Assembly: GCA_015075375.1 (NCBI GenBank)
Contig: JABTUM010000001.1
Span: forward strand, 1,297,201-1,361,200
Origin: Planctomycetota bacterium
Lineage (GTDB): Bacteria > Planctomycetota > SZUA-567 > H5-PLA8
Length of the DNA: 64,000 bases
Direction of reading: 5' to 3'
Shown here piece by piece: positions 8,974 through 17,848 of this stretch. The translations under genes and the position numbers were made by a program. The notes under the pieces were generated by a model. It saw only the letters and a program-made list of their open reading frames with translations, was not told the origin of the DNA and ran no database searches. Each line of letters opens with the position of its first letter. Within the stretch, counting starts at the first letter, position 1.

Positions 8974-11178
8974 TTGCATCCGCGGCGCACGATTCTGGGC
9001 CTGGCCGGCGCACTTCTGCTGGCCGGACTGCTCGCGTCCCACGGCGCGCAAGCGGCCGATCGCGTCACGCCCGAAGACGTCCGCAACGCGCTCGAACGGG
9101 GCAAGCAGGCCCTGCGCCGTAATCTGCGCACCTACAACTACGTCGGCGCGCGGATCGAATATCGCATCCTCACCGCCATGGCCCTCCTCAATGCCGGCGT
9201 CTCGCCCAAGGACGCCGACGTGCGCGCCATCCTGAACAATCTCGCCGAGCGCGCCACCTTGCTCACCGACCAGCAATACCTCGGCTCCTACCAGGGCGGC
9301 CTGCTCCTGATGCTCTTCCAGATGACCGGCGATCCGGCTTTTCAGCGCGTCGCGGCGGACTTGAGCCGCCGCTTGCTGCGCTACCAGTTCCCCAACGGCG
9401 GCTGGGGCGACAACAGCCGCACGCAGTTCGCGCTCCTGGGACTCAAAGCCGCCCGGGATATGGGCCTCGACGTGCCCGGCGAAGTCTTCGAGCGCGCACG
9501 GCGCTACGTCGAAGGCGGACAGAACGCGGACGGCGGCTGGAGCTACTACCCGGGCGACGCGCGCAGTTGGGGCAGCATGACCGTCGCAGGCTGCTCCGGA
9601 CTCTTCATCTGCGGCGATACGCTTTTCAATGGGCGCAACGCATGCGACATGCACGGACTCGCCGATCGCCGCCTTTCGCGTGGACTGGAATGGCTGGCCA
9701 ACAACTTCTCCGTCCGCACCAACCCCGGCCACAACGGCTACCTATTCTATTACCTCTACGGGCTCGAACGCGTCGGCATGCTCCTCGCCCAGCGAACCAT
9801 GGGCGGGCACGACTGGTACCGCGAAGGCGCGGCCTTCCTCGTCCGCACCCAGAGCCCCGACGGCTCCTGGAGCGGCGAGATGGGAAGCACCGAGTTCGCC
9901 ATGCTCTTTCTCGGCAAAGGCAGCAAACCCATCGCGCTCCAGAAACTCCGCTACGACAAAGGACACCACTGGAACCTCGATCCCTACGACGCCAAGAACC
10001 TCACCGAAGCCGCTGCCCGGGATCTCGAAACCCCCATGACCTACCAGATCGTCGGGACGCAAAGCGACACGAAGGAACTGGCCCTCGGCCCGGTGCTGTA
10101 CCTGCAAGGCAGCCAGTCCTTCGAGTTCGAGCCCGATTTCCGCACGCAGCTCCGCGGCTTTCTCGACCAAGGCGGGTTCCTGGTCGCCGTCGCCGGCTGC
10201 GGGCGCAAGCCCTTCGAGGATTCGTTCAAGCAGGAAGTGCTCAAGATGTACCCCGAAGCCGCCTTCGAACGCCTCGCCCCGGACCATCCCGTCTACGCTT
10301 CGCGCCACACGCTCACCCGCGGCGAACTGTACATGCTCGAAGGCGTCGACCTCGGCTGCCGCACCGCGATCTTCTACGCGCCCAAAGACGTGAGTTGCGT
10401 CTGGGGCGGCCAATGCCAATGCGAAAACGAGAACGTGATCCTGCACGACGAGGCGCTGAAGCTGGGCGTCAACATCGTCGCCTACGCATTGGGCTTCCAG
10501 CGCCTGCGCGACAAGCTCGACGATGTGAAGGTCGAAGTCTCCGCCCGCGCCGAAGACCGCCTGCCCCGTGGCGCGCTGGTCGTCGGGCAGCTTTACCACG
10601 CCGGCGGCTGGAACCCCGGACCCATGGCCATCCCGAATCTCACCAAGACCTTGCGCGAACAGACCAAAATGCCCGCCGAAGTCGCCGTCCGCCGCGTCCT
10701 CAGCGGCAGCGACGAACTCGGCGACTACCCGGCGCTTTACATGACCGGCTACCGCAGCTTCAAATTCGGCCCCGAACAGATCAAAGCGCTGCGCGCGTAC
10801 CTCGACCGCGGCGGGTTCCTCTTCGCCGACCCCTGGTGCGGGCGAGACGAGTTCGACGAATCCTTCCGCGCGCTGTGCAAAGAGCTTTACCCCAACCAGC
10901 CTCTCGAACGCCTCCCGCTCAGCCACGGCATTTTCGAGGCGCCGTTCAAGATCGAGCATGTGACCTATAAAGAGCGCGTTGCCGCGAAATTTCCTAAGCT
11001 GGGCAGCGAACCGTATTTGGAAGGTGTGACCGTCAACCAGCGCCTGCTCATCGTCTACAGCCGCTTCAACCTCGGCTGCGAACTGCAAGGCAACCCCATG
11101 CCCCTCAGCCTCGGCGTCAAAGGCGACGCGGCCTACCGCCTGGCCGTGAATACGCTGGTCTATGCCTTAAGCCACTAG
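8974..11178 (+). CDS. Secreted toroid (terpene-cyclase-like) protein with two DUF4159 domains
   Basis: A 734-aa exported protein. The TTG at 8974 places a signal peptide (GLAGALLLAGLLASHGAQA) at the N-terminus and has GGAGGGG upstream; an ATG at 8884 would add 30 residues before it. Residues about 40-330 form alpha-toroid repeats with motifs such as PNGGWGDNSRTQFALLGL and NADGGWSYY, as in squalene cyclases, but without the catalytic DXDD. Two related DUF4159 copies follow, roughly 360-500 and 530-734: compare LDQGGFLVAVAGCGRKPFEDSF with LDRGGFLFADPWCGRDEFDESF. DUF4159 is related to class-I glutamine-amidotransferase-like folds. The family is common in planctomycetes; its role is unknown. A strong terminator follows. 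Confidence 0.8.
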   Translation: MHPRRTILGLAGALLLAGLLASHGAQAADRVTPEDVRNALERGKQALRRNLRTYNYVGARIEYRILTAMALLNAGVSPKDADVRAILNNLAERATLLTDQQYLGSYQGGLLLMLFQMTGDPAFQRVAADLSRRLLRYQFPNGGWGDNSRTQFALLGLKAARDMGLDVPGEVFERARRYVEGGQNADGGWSYYPGDARSWGSMTVAGCSGLFICGDTLFNGRNACDMHGLADRRLSRGLEWLANNFSVRTNPGHNGYLFYYLYGLERVGMLLAQRTMGGHDWYREGAAFLVRTQSPDGSWSGEMGSTEFAMLFLGKGSKPIALQKLRYDKGHHWNLDPYDAKNLTEAAARDLETPMTYQIVGTQSDTKELALGPVLYLQGSQSFEFEPDFRTQLRGFLDQGGFLVAVAGCGRKPFEDSFKQEVLKMYPEAAFERLAPDHPVYASRHTLTRGELYMLEGVDLGCRTAIFYAPKDVSCVWGGQCQCENENVILHDEALKLGVNIVAYALGFQRLRDKLDDVKVEVSARAEDRLPRGALVVGQLYHAGGWNPGPMAIPNLTKTLREQTKMPAEVAVRRVLSGSDELGDYPALYMTGYRSFKFGPEQIKALRAYLDRGGFLFADPWCGRDEFDESFRALCKELYPNQPLERLPLSHGIFEAPFKIEHVTYKERVAAKFPKLGSEPYLEGVTVNQRLLIVYSRFNLGCELQGNPMPLSLGVKGDAAYRLAVNTLVYALSH

Positions 11179-11183
11179 CCAAC

Positions 11184-11213
11184 AAAAAAGGGCTGCTCGC
11201 GCAGCCCTCTTTT
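11184..11213 (+). terminator. Intrinsic terminator between convergent genes
   Basis: GGGCTGC (11190-11196) pairs with GCAGCCC (11201-11207) around a TCGC loop, with AAAAAA before it and TCTTTT after. It should stop plus-strand transcription from the DUF4159 gene, and the A-tract lets it work in the other direction for the Tyr/His-rich gene. Confidence 0.85.
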
Positions 11214-11235
11214 GCTTCCCTGATTCGATTACGCC

Positions 11236-11904
11236 TTAGCGTCGATGGCGGTGGTGGTGGTGATGATGGTGATGCCCGCCGTAGTAGCCACCGTAGTATC
11301 CACGACCGTAGTACCCCAAGCCGCCGTAGTACCGATAGCCGCTGGAGTAGTACCGTGGGTAGTAGCAGCTCGAATACCCGTAGTACCGCGGATAGTACCC
11401 GCCGTAGTAGTAGGGATACGAGGAGTAGCCCAAGCCCACCGAGATGTAACTCGTGCTCGGATAAGAATATCGAACCGTCTCGTACGTGCTGCCTGCGGGC
11501 TGCGCATACGTATACGTGGCCGCTTCCGTCGTCCGATACTCCTGCTTCGCGCGCTCGTAATCGGCCTGGCTGATGACATTGCTCGCCGAGCGCGTGCTCG
11601 TGGTCACCGGAACTTCATACTCAGCAACCTTTTGCATCGCCGCCCGCGTCCCGCCACGCTGAATCATCGCCGCAATCACCGGCTCCGAAACGCCCGCTTC
11701 CTTAAGTCCCACGATTTGCGCCGCGCTCAGCGCGCTATACGCACGGTGTGCCTGCACCCAAGCCAGCAGCACCTCATCGCCCAAGCCGGACTTGGTCAAT
11801 TTGACCGCATCCTCCACCGGCGCCGCAGGCAAATCGCCCTCCGCCGCCCAAGCCGTCGCGCCGATCAAACCCAGCGCCAAAACGATGCCTCTGATTGTGC
11901 TCAT
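11236..11904 (-). CDS. Exported Tyr/Gly-rich protein with C-terminal poly-His tail
   Basis: A 222-aa protein with a signal peptide (residues 1-20, cut after WAA). Residues about 30-95 form a helical domain (VKLTKSGLGDEVLLAWV and a second helix pair) that recurs in planctomycete exported proteins. From about 125 onward the sequence is low complexity, dominated by Tyr, Gly and Ser (YSSYPYYYGGYYPRYYGY), ending in a run of eight His then RHRR. The DNA coding for the His run is a GGT/GAT-rich microsatellite at about 11240-11275. The tail suggests metal binding, adhesion or tyrosine cross-linking at the cell surface, which is inference. It shares a bidirectional terminator with the upstream gene. 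Confidence 0.75.
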   Translation of the reverse strand: MSTIRGIVLALGLIGATAWAAEGDLPAAPVEDAVKLTKSGLGDEVLLAWVQAHRAYSALSAAQIVGLKEAGVSEPVIAAMIQRGGTRAAMQKVAEYEVPVTTSTRSASNVISQADYERAKQEYRTTEAATYTYAQPAGSTYETVRYSYPSTSYISVGLGYSSYPYYYGGYYPRYYGYSSCYYPRYYSSGYRYYGGLGYYGRGYYGGYYGGHHHHHHHHRHRR

Positions 11905-12081
11905 GCCCCGCTGCTCCTTTCATCGTGCTGCAACCGCCTACTTAAATTATCCCTTCCCGCGCGGCCCCTGTCCACCTTCCGCTGGCAAACTCGGCCAGCC
12001 TTCGTACCTTCATGTCTCGACGCCCTTTGCGAATTTCGCAGAGCCCCAGTACAGGACGTCTATGCGAGGCGTCATATTCAT

Positions 12082-12990
12082 ATGTCTACGCTCGCTCCCG
12101 AAGCTTATTTGCGCCCCGAAATCATCCGCCAAGTCCAACGCTTCGACCTTAAAGCAAAGTTCGTGATGGAAGGCTTTCTTGCTGGCCTGCACGCGTCTCC
12201 CTTCAAAGGCTTCAGCGTCGAGTTCAGCGAACATCGAAAGTACGTGCCCGGCGACGATATCCGCTCCATCGACTGGAAGGTCTGGTCGCGCACCAATCGG
12301 TATTTCGTCAAGCAGTACGAGGCCGAAACCAATCTCATGGGCCACCTATTGGTCGATGTCAGCGCTTCGATGGGCTATTCCGGCCCCGACGCCCAGGCGC
12401 TCAGCAAACTCGAGTACGCCACGTACCTTGCCGGCGCCATGGCTTACCTCATGATCCACCAGCAGGATCCGGTGGGGCTGGTCACGTTCGGATCGGGCTT
12501 GGAGGCGTACCTCAAGCCCAAGAGCAAACCCAGCCACCTGCTCTCGATCCTGCGCGTGCTCAGCGAAGCGCGGCCCAAGGGACCGACGGGGCTGGCCGAG
12601 CAACTCCACCGCATTGCGGAGATGATCCCGCATCGCGGCTTGGTCGTTCTGCTCACGGATTTGTTGGACGACGAAACCCGCGTGCTCGATGCGTTGAGCC
12701 ACCTGCGCTATCGTGGACACGATGTGATCGTCTTCCAGATCTTCAGCGCCGCCGAAGCGCACTTTCCGTTCGACGAACTGACGCGTTTCGAAGATGTAGA
12801 AGAACAGGAAGCAGCCCAAGTGGCCGAGCCGACCGCGATCCGGACAGCCTACCTCGAAGAGGTGCACGCCTTCCTCGAACGCTATCGCACCGAATGCACG
12901 AAACGGCGGGTGGATTTCGTGCCCCTGGACACTTCGCAGAGCTTCGACAAAGCGCTGATGGCGTACCTCACGCGCCGGTGCGGGAGGTAG
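12082..12990 (+). CDS. DUF58 protein (vWA-like)
   Basis: A 302-aa DUF58 family protein. The hallmark GFSVEFSEHRKYVPGDD followed by IRSIDWKVWSRTNRYFVKQ is present near residues 45-80, and the vWA core follows with a MIDAS-type DVSASMGY at about 92. A LLTDLLDD strand gives a second metal-site element. No membrane segment. In known systems DUF58 proteins work with a MoxR AAA+ ATPase and BatA-type vWA membrane proteins as a chaperone-like or stress system. The BatA-like gene follows 7 bp downstream, but no MoxR gene lies within this window. The ATG at 12082 was chosen over upstream in-frame codons because the family N-terminus begins here. Confidence 0.88.
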   Translation: MSTLAPEAYLRPEIIRQVQRFDLKAKFVMEGFLAGLHASPFKGFSVEFSEHRKYVPGDDIRSIDWKVWSRTNRYFVKQYEAETNLMGHLLVDVSASMGYSGPDAQALSKLEYATYLAGAMAYLMIHQQDPVGLVTFGSGLEAYLKPKSKPSHLLSILRVLSEARPKGPTGLAEQLHRIAEMIPHRGLVVLLTDLLDDETRVLDALSHLRYRGHDVIVFQIFSAAEAHFPFDELTRFEDVEEQEAAQVAEPTAIRTAYLEEVHAFLERYRTECTKRRVDFVPLDTSQSFDKALMAYLTRRCGR

Positions 12991-12997
12991 GCGCGCC

Positions 12998-15181
12998 ATG
13001 GAGTTCCTGACCGGAACCATGCTGTGGGGGCTTCTGGCGGGCGGCCTGCCGATCCTGATTCATCTGACCGGCCGCGCCAAGCCGGTGGTGCATCGTTTTC
13101 CTGCGCTGCGCTTCATCGTCGCCTCGCAGCGCAGCAGTTCGCGCGCGCTGCGGATCAAACACCTGTTGCTGCTGCTGCTGCGCATCGCGGCGATCGCGCT
13201 GCTGGCCTTGGCGCTGGCGCGCCCGATGTTCCCGTGGTTCGCGGGCGCGGGGATGGCCGGGCTGGCGCGCGGCGAGTATGTCCTAGTCCTCGATGCATCG
13301 CTGAGCATGCAGTTCAAGGACCAGAGCACGACGCGCTTCGAGCGCGCCCGCGAGCAGGCGCTGGAGTTCGTGAGCCGGCTGGCGCCGGAGTCCCGCGTCG
13401 CGCTGTTGCTGGCGACCGAAGACGTCGAATACCGCCAGGCGCGGCTGACGTTGGATCACGTGCACGTCCGAGATTTGCTGGAGCGTTCGGAGCCCACCGC
13501 GCGCGGACTGGACTTGGCGGCGGCTTTGCAGGCGGCGCGGCGGGTCTTCGAGCGGGAACCCGCCGGAACGCTGCCGCGCGGCATCGTCTTCTTCTCCGAC
13601 TTGCAGGCCGAAAACTGGGCGCGGCTTTCCGAACGTTCGATGACTCTCGACGAACCTTCGGCAACGCCTGCCCTGATCGTATCCGACGTGGGCGAAGCCG
13701 ATGCGCGCAACGGCGCGGTCACGGCGCTGAACATCCCGGGACCGACGGTCGCGGCGCAGGAAACGCTGACCCTTACGGCACTCCTGCGTCCGGTCGATCC
13801 GCAGCGCGCCGCGCCGCTGGATCTGTACCTCGACGGAGTCAAGGTCGCGCAGCAGTCGGTCGATCCGAAAGGCGCGGTGGAAGTGCCCGTGAGTTTCACC
13901 CTTCCGGCCGGCGCGCCGGGTCCGCACTCGGTGGCGCTGACGTTGGCGCAGGGCGACGGTCTGCTGGGCGACCAGACGCGCACGGCGACGTATCTGGCCG
14001 GCCGGCCCCCGCGCGCGCTGCTGGTGGAACAGCCTTCGCGCGAAGAAGGCGACCGCGGATCCGGGTTCTTTCTCAAAGCGGCGCTTTCGTCGGCCGCCGC
14101 CACGTCCGCTTCGGGTTTGGCCCTCACGCCGATCGCCGCGCGTGAATTGAACGCCGATGCGCTCGCACCGTGCCAGGTTGCGATCCTCGCCGATTGCGGG
14201 CCGCTGGGCGAGCCGGCGTGGGAGGCGCTCGAAGCGTTCGTCGCCGAGGGCGGTGGGCTTTTCGTTTGGGCCGGCACGCGGATGGATCTAGCGGAGCTGC
14301 GCCGCCACGGCTACGCGGAATTCGCGCCGCACCGCGGCCTCTTGCCCGGCCGGCCGCTCGAACGCGTGCGTCCCCCGGCCCCGCAGGGCGTACGGCCCCT
14401 CGCCAGCGACCACCCGCTTCTGGCGCGCTTCACGCCGGGCGTCCTCTCGGCGTTGCGCGGCCTGAAGGTCAGCGAATTCATCAAGGTGGTCCCGGAACTG
14501 AAAGACACGCTCAGCGTGCCCGTGCTGGCCTACGACGACGGATCGCCGATGGTCCTCGAGAAAGGCTACGGCCGCGGCCGCGTGCTGCTGTGCACGCTGG
14601 CACCGGACGCGGAAGCCAGCGACCTGCCCAAGACGGGCGAGGTTTTCGTGACCTTCGCGCTCGAAGCGGCGCGGTTGCTTTCGGGGCGCGGCGAGGAAGC
14701 GCAGGCACGGCTAGGCCGCGCGCTGGCCCTGCCGTTGCCCGAACCGCCGGCCGACGGCCGCGTGCGCTGGAAGCCGCCGGGCGACGCGACGGAGATCACG
14801 CTTAACGCGGAAACCGAAAAGCTGGAAGGCGCTCCGCCGCGCGCGCGCGTCCACCTGCCTAAGCTCGAACGGCCCGGCGTGCATCGCATCGCCTGGAAGC
14901 CGGCGCAGGCCGGGGCCGAAAGCGTGCGCTTGGTGGCGGTCAATCCCGCGCCCGAAGAGTCGGATCTGGCCTCCGTGGATGCCCAGTCCGCGCTGGCAAG
15001 GCTCAAGCCGTGGCCCGCGCAGATCGTCCGCGACCTGAGCGAGGCCGGCACCGTTTTAGGCGAGCCCGCCGCCGGGCGCGAGTTGCCCGTCCCGCTGTTG
15101 CTGCTGGTGCTGGCGCTTCTGTTCGCCGAAAGCTTCCTCTCGAATCGCCTATACCGGCAGACGGAAGGCGACGAGAGCTGA
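12998..15181 (+). CDS. BatA-like membrane protein with vWA domain
   Basis: A 727-aa protein. The N-terminal two-helix BatA module is clear: a first helix with LAGGLPILIHLTGR, a linker with HRFPALRFI, then LLLLLLRIAAIALLALALARP. The vWA domain starts at about residue 92 with VLVLDASLSMQF, keeping the DxSxS metal site. Beyond 240 are Ig-like and glutamine-amidotransferase-like regions (FVAEGGGLFVWAG near 415), and a single C-terminal helix (LPVPLLLLVLALLFAESFL). So it is anchored at both ends with the middle outside the cytoplasm or partly so. It is cotranscribed with the DUF58 gene, 7 bp apart, and probably partners it. Confidence 0.82.
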   Translation: MEFLTGTMLWGLLAGGLPILIHLTGRAKPVVHRFPALRFIVASQRSSSRALRIKHLLLLLLRIAAIALLALALARPMFPWFAGAGMAGLARGEYVLVLDASLSMQFKDQSTTRFERAREQALEFVSRLAPESRVALLLATEDVEYRQARLTLDHVHVRDLLERSEPTARGLDLAAALQAARRVFEREPAGTLPRGIVFFSDLQAENWARLSERSMTLDEPSATPALIVSDVGEADARNGAVTALNIPGPTVAAQETLTLTALLRPVDPQRAAPLDLYLDGVKVAQQSVDPKGAVEVPVSFTLPAGAPGPHSVALTLAQGDGLLGDQTRTATYLAGRPPRALLVEQPSREEGDRGSGFFLKAALSSAAATSASGLALTPIAARELNADALAPCQVAILADCGPLGEPAWEALEAFVAEGGGLFVWAGTRMDLAELRRHGYAEFAPHRGLLPGRPLERVRPPAPQGVRPLASDHPLLARFTPGVLSALRGLKVSEFIKVVPELKDTLSVPVLAYDDGSPMVLEKGYGRGRVLLCTLAPDAEASDLPKTGEVFVTFALEAARLLSGRGEEAQARLGRALALPLPEPPADGRVRWKPPGDATEITLNAETEKLEGAPPRARVHLPKLERPGVHRIAWKPAQAGAESVRLVAVNPAPEESDLASVDAQSALARLKPWPAQIVRDLSEAGTVLGEPAAGRELPVPLLLLVLALLFAESFLSNRLYRQTEGDES

Positions 15182-15285
15182 CGGAAGCCGGTTCGCGTCC
15201 GCAGTAGATGAAATAGGACTTACGGGCGGGACGCTTGCGATACCTCAAACCAGTCCGCCCAAGCGCAGGCGCTGCGTTCGTGCGC

Positions 15286-16773
15286 TCAGCTTCGTGCGCG
15301 GTCGAGCAACCGCGTGGTACTGCGCCCGGCCACGAACTCGATCAGCGCGATCTGTCCACCCCAGCCTTCCACTTCGCGCCAGCCCACCACATCCTGCTTG
15401 CGTTTATAGTCGGCGCCCTTGCACAGCACCCTCGGCTGCAACGCGCGGATCAATTCGAGCGGCGTGTCTTCGTCGAAGAGCACCACGCCGTCCACGCAGG
15501 CTTGCGCGGCCAGGATGCGCAACCGGTCGTGCTCGTGCTGGACCGGCCGCCCCGGACCCTTCAGGCGGCTGACCGACGCATCGGAATTCACGCCCACGAT
15601 CAGGGCATCGCCGAGCTGGCGGGCTTTTTCCAGGTAGCTCACGTGGCCGAAGTGGAGAATGTCGAAACAGCCGTTGGTGAAGACCAGCCGGCGGCCTTGC
15701 TTGCGCAGGCCGGCCGCGAACCGGGCGGCCTCGGCGCGGGTCCAGACCTTGCGTTCGCAACCCGGCGTGCGCCCGCGGAGTTCCTCGAGCAGCTCTTCGT
15801 CGGTGATCGTCGCCGCCCCAAACTTGGTGACCTCGATGCCGGCGGCGACGTTGGCCAGCCAAGTGGCTTCGGGCAACGCCGCACCCGCCGCGAGGGCCAG
15901 CGCAAGCACGCCGGCCACCGTATCGCCGGCGCCGGTGGGATCGGCGATCTCGCGCTGCCGCGCGGCAAGGCGGAGCACTTCGACGCCTTTGCCTTTTCCG
16001 TTACGGCAGCCCAGCGTCAAACCCTGCTCGCTGCGAGTCAGGAGCACCGCCCCGACACCCAACTTGCGCAGCATCAGGCGCACGGCGCGCGCGGCGGCTG
16101 CTTCGTCGTCGGCGCCCAGCCCCATCACCGCCAGCACGTCGCGGCGATTGGGCTTCAGGACACGCACGCCGCGAAAGCGTTCCCACGGACCGCTCTTGGG
16201 ATCTGCAATCACGGGCTTGCGGCCGGCGGCTTTGATCGCCGCGCGGCAGACGGCGGCGGTCAACGTACCCTTGGCGTAATCGGAGAGCACCACCGCGTCG
16301 GCCCAAGCCACGGCTTTACGCACGCGCGCGAGCAGCCGGCGTTCCAGCGCGGGCAAAAGCGCCTGCGTTTCTTCCCAGTCGAGACGCAGCATCTGCTGGT
16401 TGCGCGCAACGACGCGGCTCTTGAGCGTCGTGGGGCGCCGCGCATCGCGCAGCACGCCGGAAACGTCGATCTTCAACCCTCTGGCTTCGCTCAAGAAGGT
16501 GTCGCCGGCCGCGTCCCCGCCGACCACGCCGCAGAGCCTGACCTTCGCGCCCAGCGCGACGAGTCCCTTGGCGACGTTGGCCGCGCCGCCGAGCATCCGC
16601 TCCTCGCGCCGGACCTCGAAGACCGGAACGGGCGCTTCGGGCGAAATGCGCCCGACACGGCCGTGCAGATACACGTCGAGCATCGCGTCGCCGATGACGG
16701 CGATGCGCCGGCCGACCATCGCATGCAGGAGTTCCTGGACGCGTTCCAACGCGGGTTCCGGTATAGCGGACAT
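15286..16773 (-). CDS. hldE: Bifunctional heptose 7-phosphate kinase / heptose 1-phosphate adenylyltransferase
   Basis: Two steps of ADP-heptose synthesis for LPS core: phosphorylation of D-glycero-D-manno-heptose 7-phosphate at C1, then adenylylation. The 495-aa protein has a PfkB/ribokinase domain (residues 1-330) with GGAANVAKGLVALGA and the DPTGAGDTVAG anion-hole/catalytic Asp motif, then a nucleotidyltransferase domain (about 350-490) with FTNGCFDILHFGHVSYL (HxGH) and GVNSDASVSRLKGPGRP. Length matches fused HldE. The ATG at 16773 shares one base with the stop of hldD (TGATG), so the two are translationally coupled. A longer open frame upstream overlaps hldD and is rejected. Confidence 0.95.
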   Translation of the reverse strand: MSAIPEPALERVQELLHAMVGRRIAVIGDAMLDVYLHGRVGRISPEAPVPVFEVRREERMLGGAANVAKGLVALGAKVRLCGVVGGDAAGDTFLSEARGLKIDVSGVLRDARRPTTLKSRVVARNQQMLRLDWEETQALLPALERRLLARVRKAVAWADAVVLSDYAKGTLTAAVCRAAIKAAGRKPVIADPKSGPWERFRGVRVLKPNRRDVLAVMGLGADDEAAAARAVRLMLRKLGVGAVLLTRSEQGLTLGCRNGKGKGVEVLRLAARQREIADPTGAGDTVAGVLALALAAGAALPEATWLANVAAGIEVTKFGAATITDEELLEELRGRTPGCERKVWTRAEAARFAAGLRKQGRRLVFTNGCFDILHFGHVSYLEKARQLGDALIVGVNSDASVSRLKGPGRPVQHEHDRLRILAAQACVDGVVLFDEDTPLELIRALQPRVLCKGADYKRKQDVVGWREVEGWGGQIALIEFVAGRSTTRLLDRARS

Positions 16774-17747
16774 CAGGCGCGCAGCGTCTCCGCGGTTTCG
16801 AGTTGGCGGATGTAATCGGCGACGCCGCTTTCCAGACTCGCGAAAGGCGCGGCGTACCCGGCGCGGCGCAGCTTGGCCGTCTTCGCCTGGGTGAAGTACT
16901 GGTATTTCTCGCGCAGATCCTCGGGCATCGGCACGAAGCGAATCCGCGGCTCGCGCCCCAACGCCGCGAAGACCGCATGGGCCAGATCGGCGAAACTGCG
17001 CGCCTGTCCGGTGCCGACGTTGTACAGCCCGTTGGGCGAAGCGGAGGAAGCCGGCGTCTCGAGGAAAAACCGGCATACCGCCTCGGCGTCGGCGACGTAG
17101 ACGAAATCGCGCTGCTGTCCGCCGTCGGGCACGCCTTCGCGGTGCGAACGAAAGAGCTTCACTTCGCCTTCCGCGCGGATTTGCTTCCAGGCGTGGAAGG
17201 CCACCGAAGCCATGCGGCCCTTATGCGTCTCGCGCGGGCCGTAGACATTGAAAAACTTAAGGCCCGCCCAGCGCGGCGGCGCCAACTCCTGCTCCAGCGC
17301 CCACAGATCGAAGAGCTGCTTGGATTCGCCGTACAGGTTGAGCGGCCGGAGCAGCCGCGGATCGGACTCGTCGTCGAAGCCCTGCGCGCCGTCGCCGTAG
17401 GTGGCGGCGCTGGAGGCGTAGACGAAAGGCACCGCGCGGCGCGCGCAGAAATTCCAAAGCATGCGGGTGTATTCGAGGTTGTTGCGCAGCATGAACGCAC
17501 GATCGGTGGCAGTGGTATCGCTGCACGCGCCAAGATGCAGCACGCCGGTGACGGCCGCGCCGTGGCGTTCGAGCCACGGCTCAAGCGCGTCGCGCTCCAC
17601 GCGTTCGGCCTGGCCCAGCGCCTCCGGATAGCGCGGCGCGGCGGAGCCGAAGACATCCACTACGGCCATGCGGCGATCGCCCCGCGCCAGCAGCGCGGCC
17701 GCGAGGTTCGCGCCGATGAATCCGTTGGCTCCCGTCACCACTCGCAT
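16773..17747 (-). CDS. hldD: ADP-L-glycero-D-manno-heptose 6-epimerase
   Basis: An NAD(P)-dependent epimerase of the extended SDR type that converts ADP-D,D-heptose to ADP-L,D-heptose, the last step before transfer into LPS core. The 324-aa protein begins with TGANGFIGANLA (Rossmann glycine motif), has the YASSAATYGDG segment and the catalytic YGESKQLFD (YxxxK), and the family-specific FFNVYGPRETHKGRMASV. Together with hldE it marks a diderm envelope with heptose-containing LPS or glycan. Start ATG at 17747. The Wzc-like kinase gene lies upstream on the same strand, about 100 bp away. Confidence 0.95.
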   Translation of the reverse strand: MRVVTGANGFIGANLAAALLARGDRRMAVVDVFGSAAPRYPEALGQAERVERDALEPWLERHGAAVTGVLHLGACSDTTATDRAFMLRNNLEYTRMLWNFCARRAVPFVYASSAATYGDGAQGFDDESDPRLLRPLNLYGESKQLFDLWALEQELAPPRWAGLKFFNVYGPRETHKGRMASVAFHAWKQIRAEGEVKLFRSHREGVPDGGQQRDFVYVADAEAVCRFFLETPASSASPNGLYNVGTGQARSFADLAHAVFAALGREPRIRFVPMPEDLREKYQYFTQAKTAKLRRAGYAAPFASLESGVADYIRQLETAETLRA

Positions 17748-17848
17748 GTCGCTTCGGTCCTAACCGTTGAAAAAGGTTGCTGTTTGAGCCGCAAGCGCGG
17801 TATTTGACCGCAAGCCTGCGGCGGCGGCAAGCGGCAACCCCCGAACGT

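Noticed and set aside
8650..9732. Upstream extension of the zinc-ribbon membrane protein (frame open to 9732)
   Set aside because: Residues upstream of 8649 are not family-like and overlap the start of a divergent gene with a signal peptide.
9567..10970. 467-codon plus-strand frame inside the DUF4159 gene
   Set aside because: Arg/Pro-rich shadow of a gene with clear repeats and DUF4159 motifs.
16774..17076. Upstream extension of hldE
   Set aside because: It overlaps hldD; the family N-terminus begins at ATG 16773, coupled to the hldD stop.
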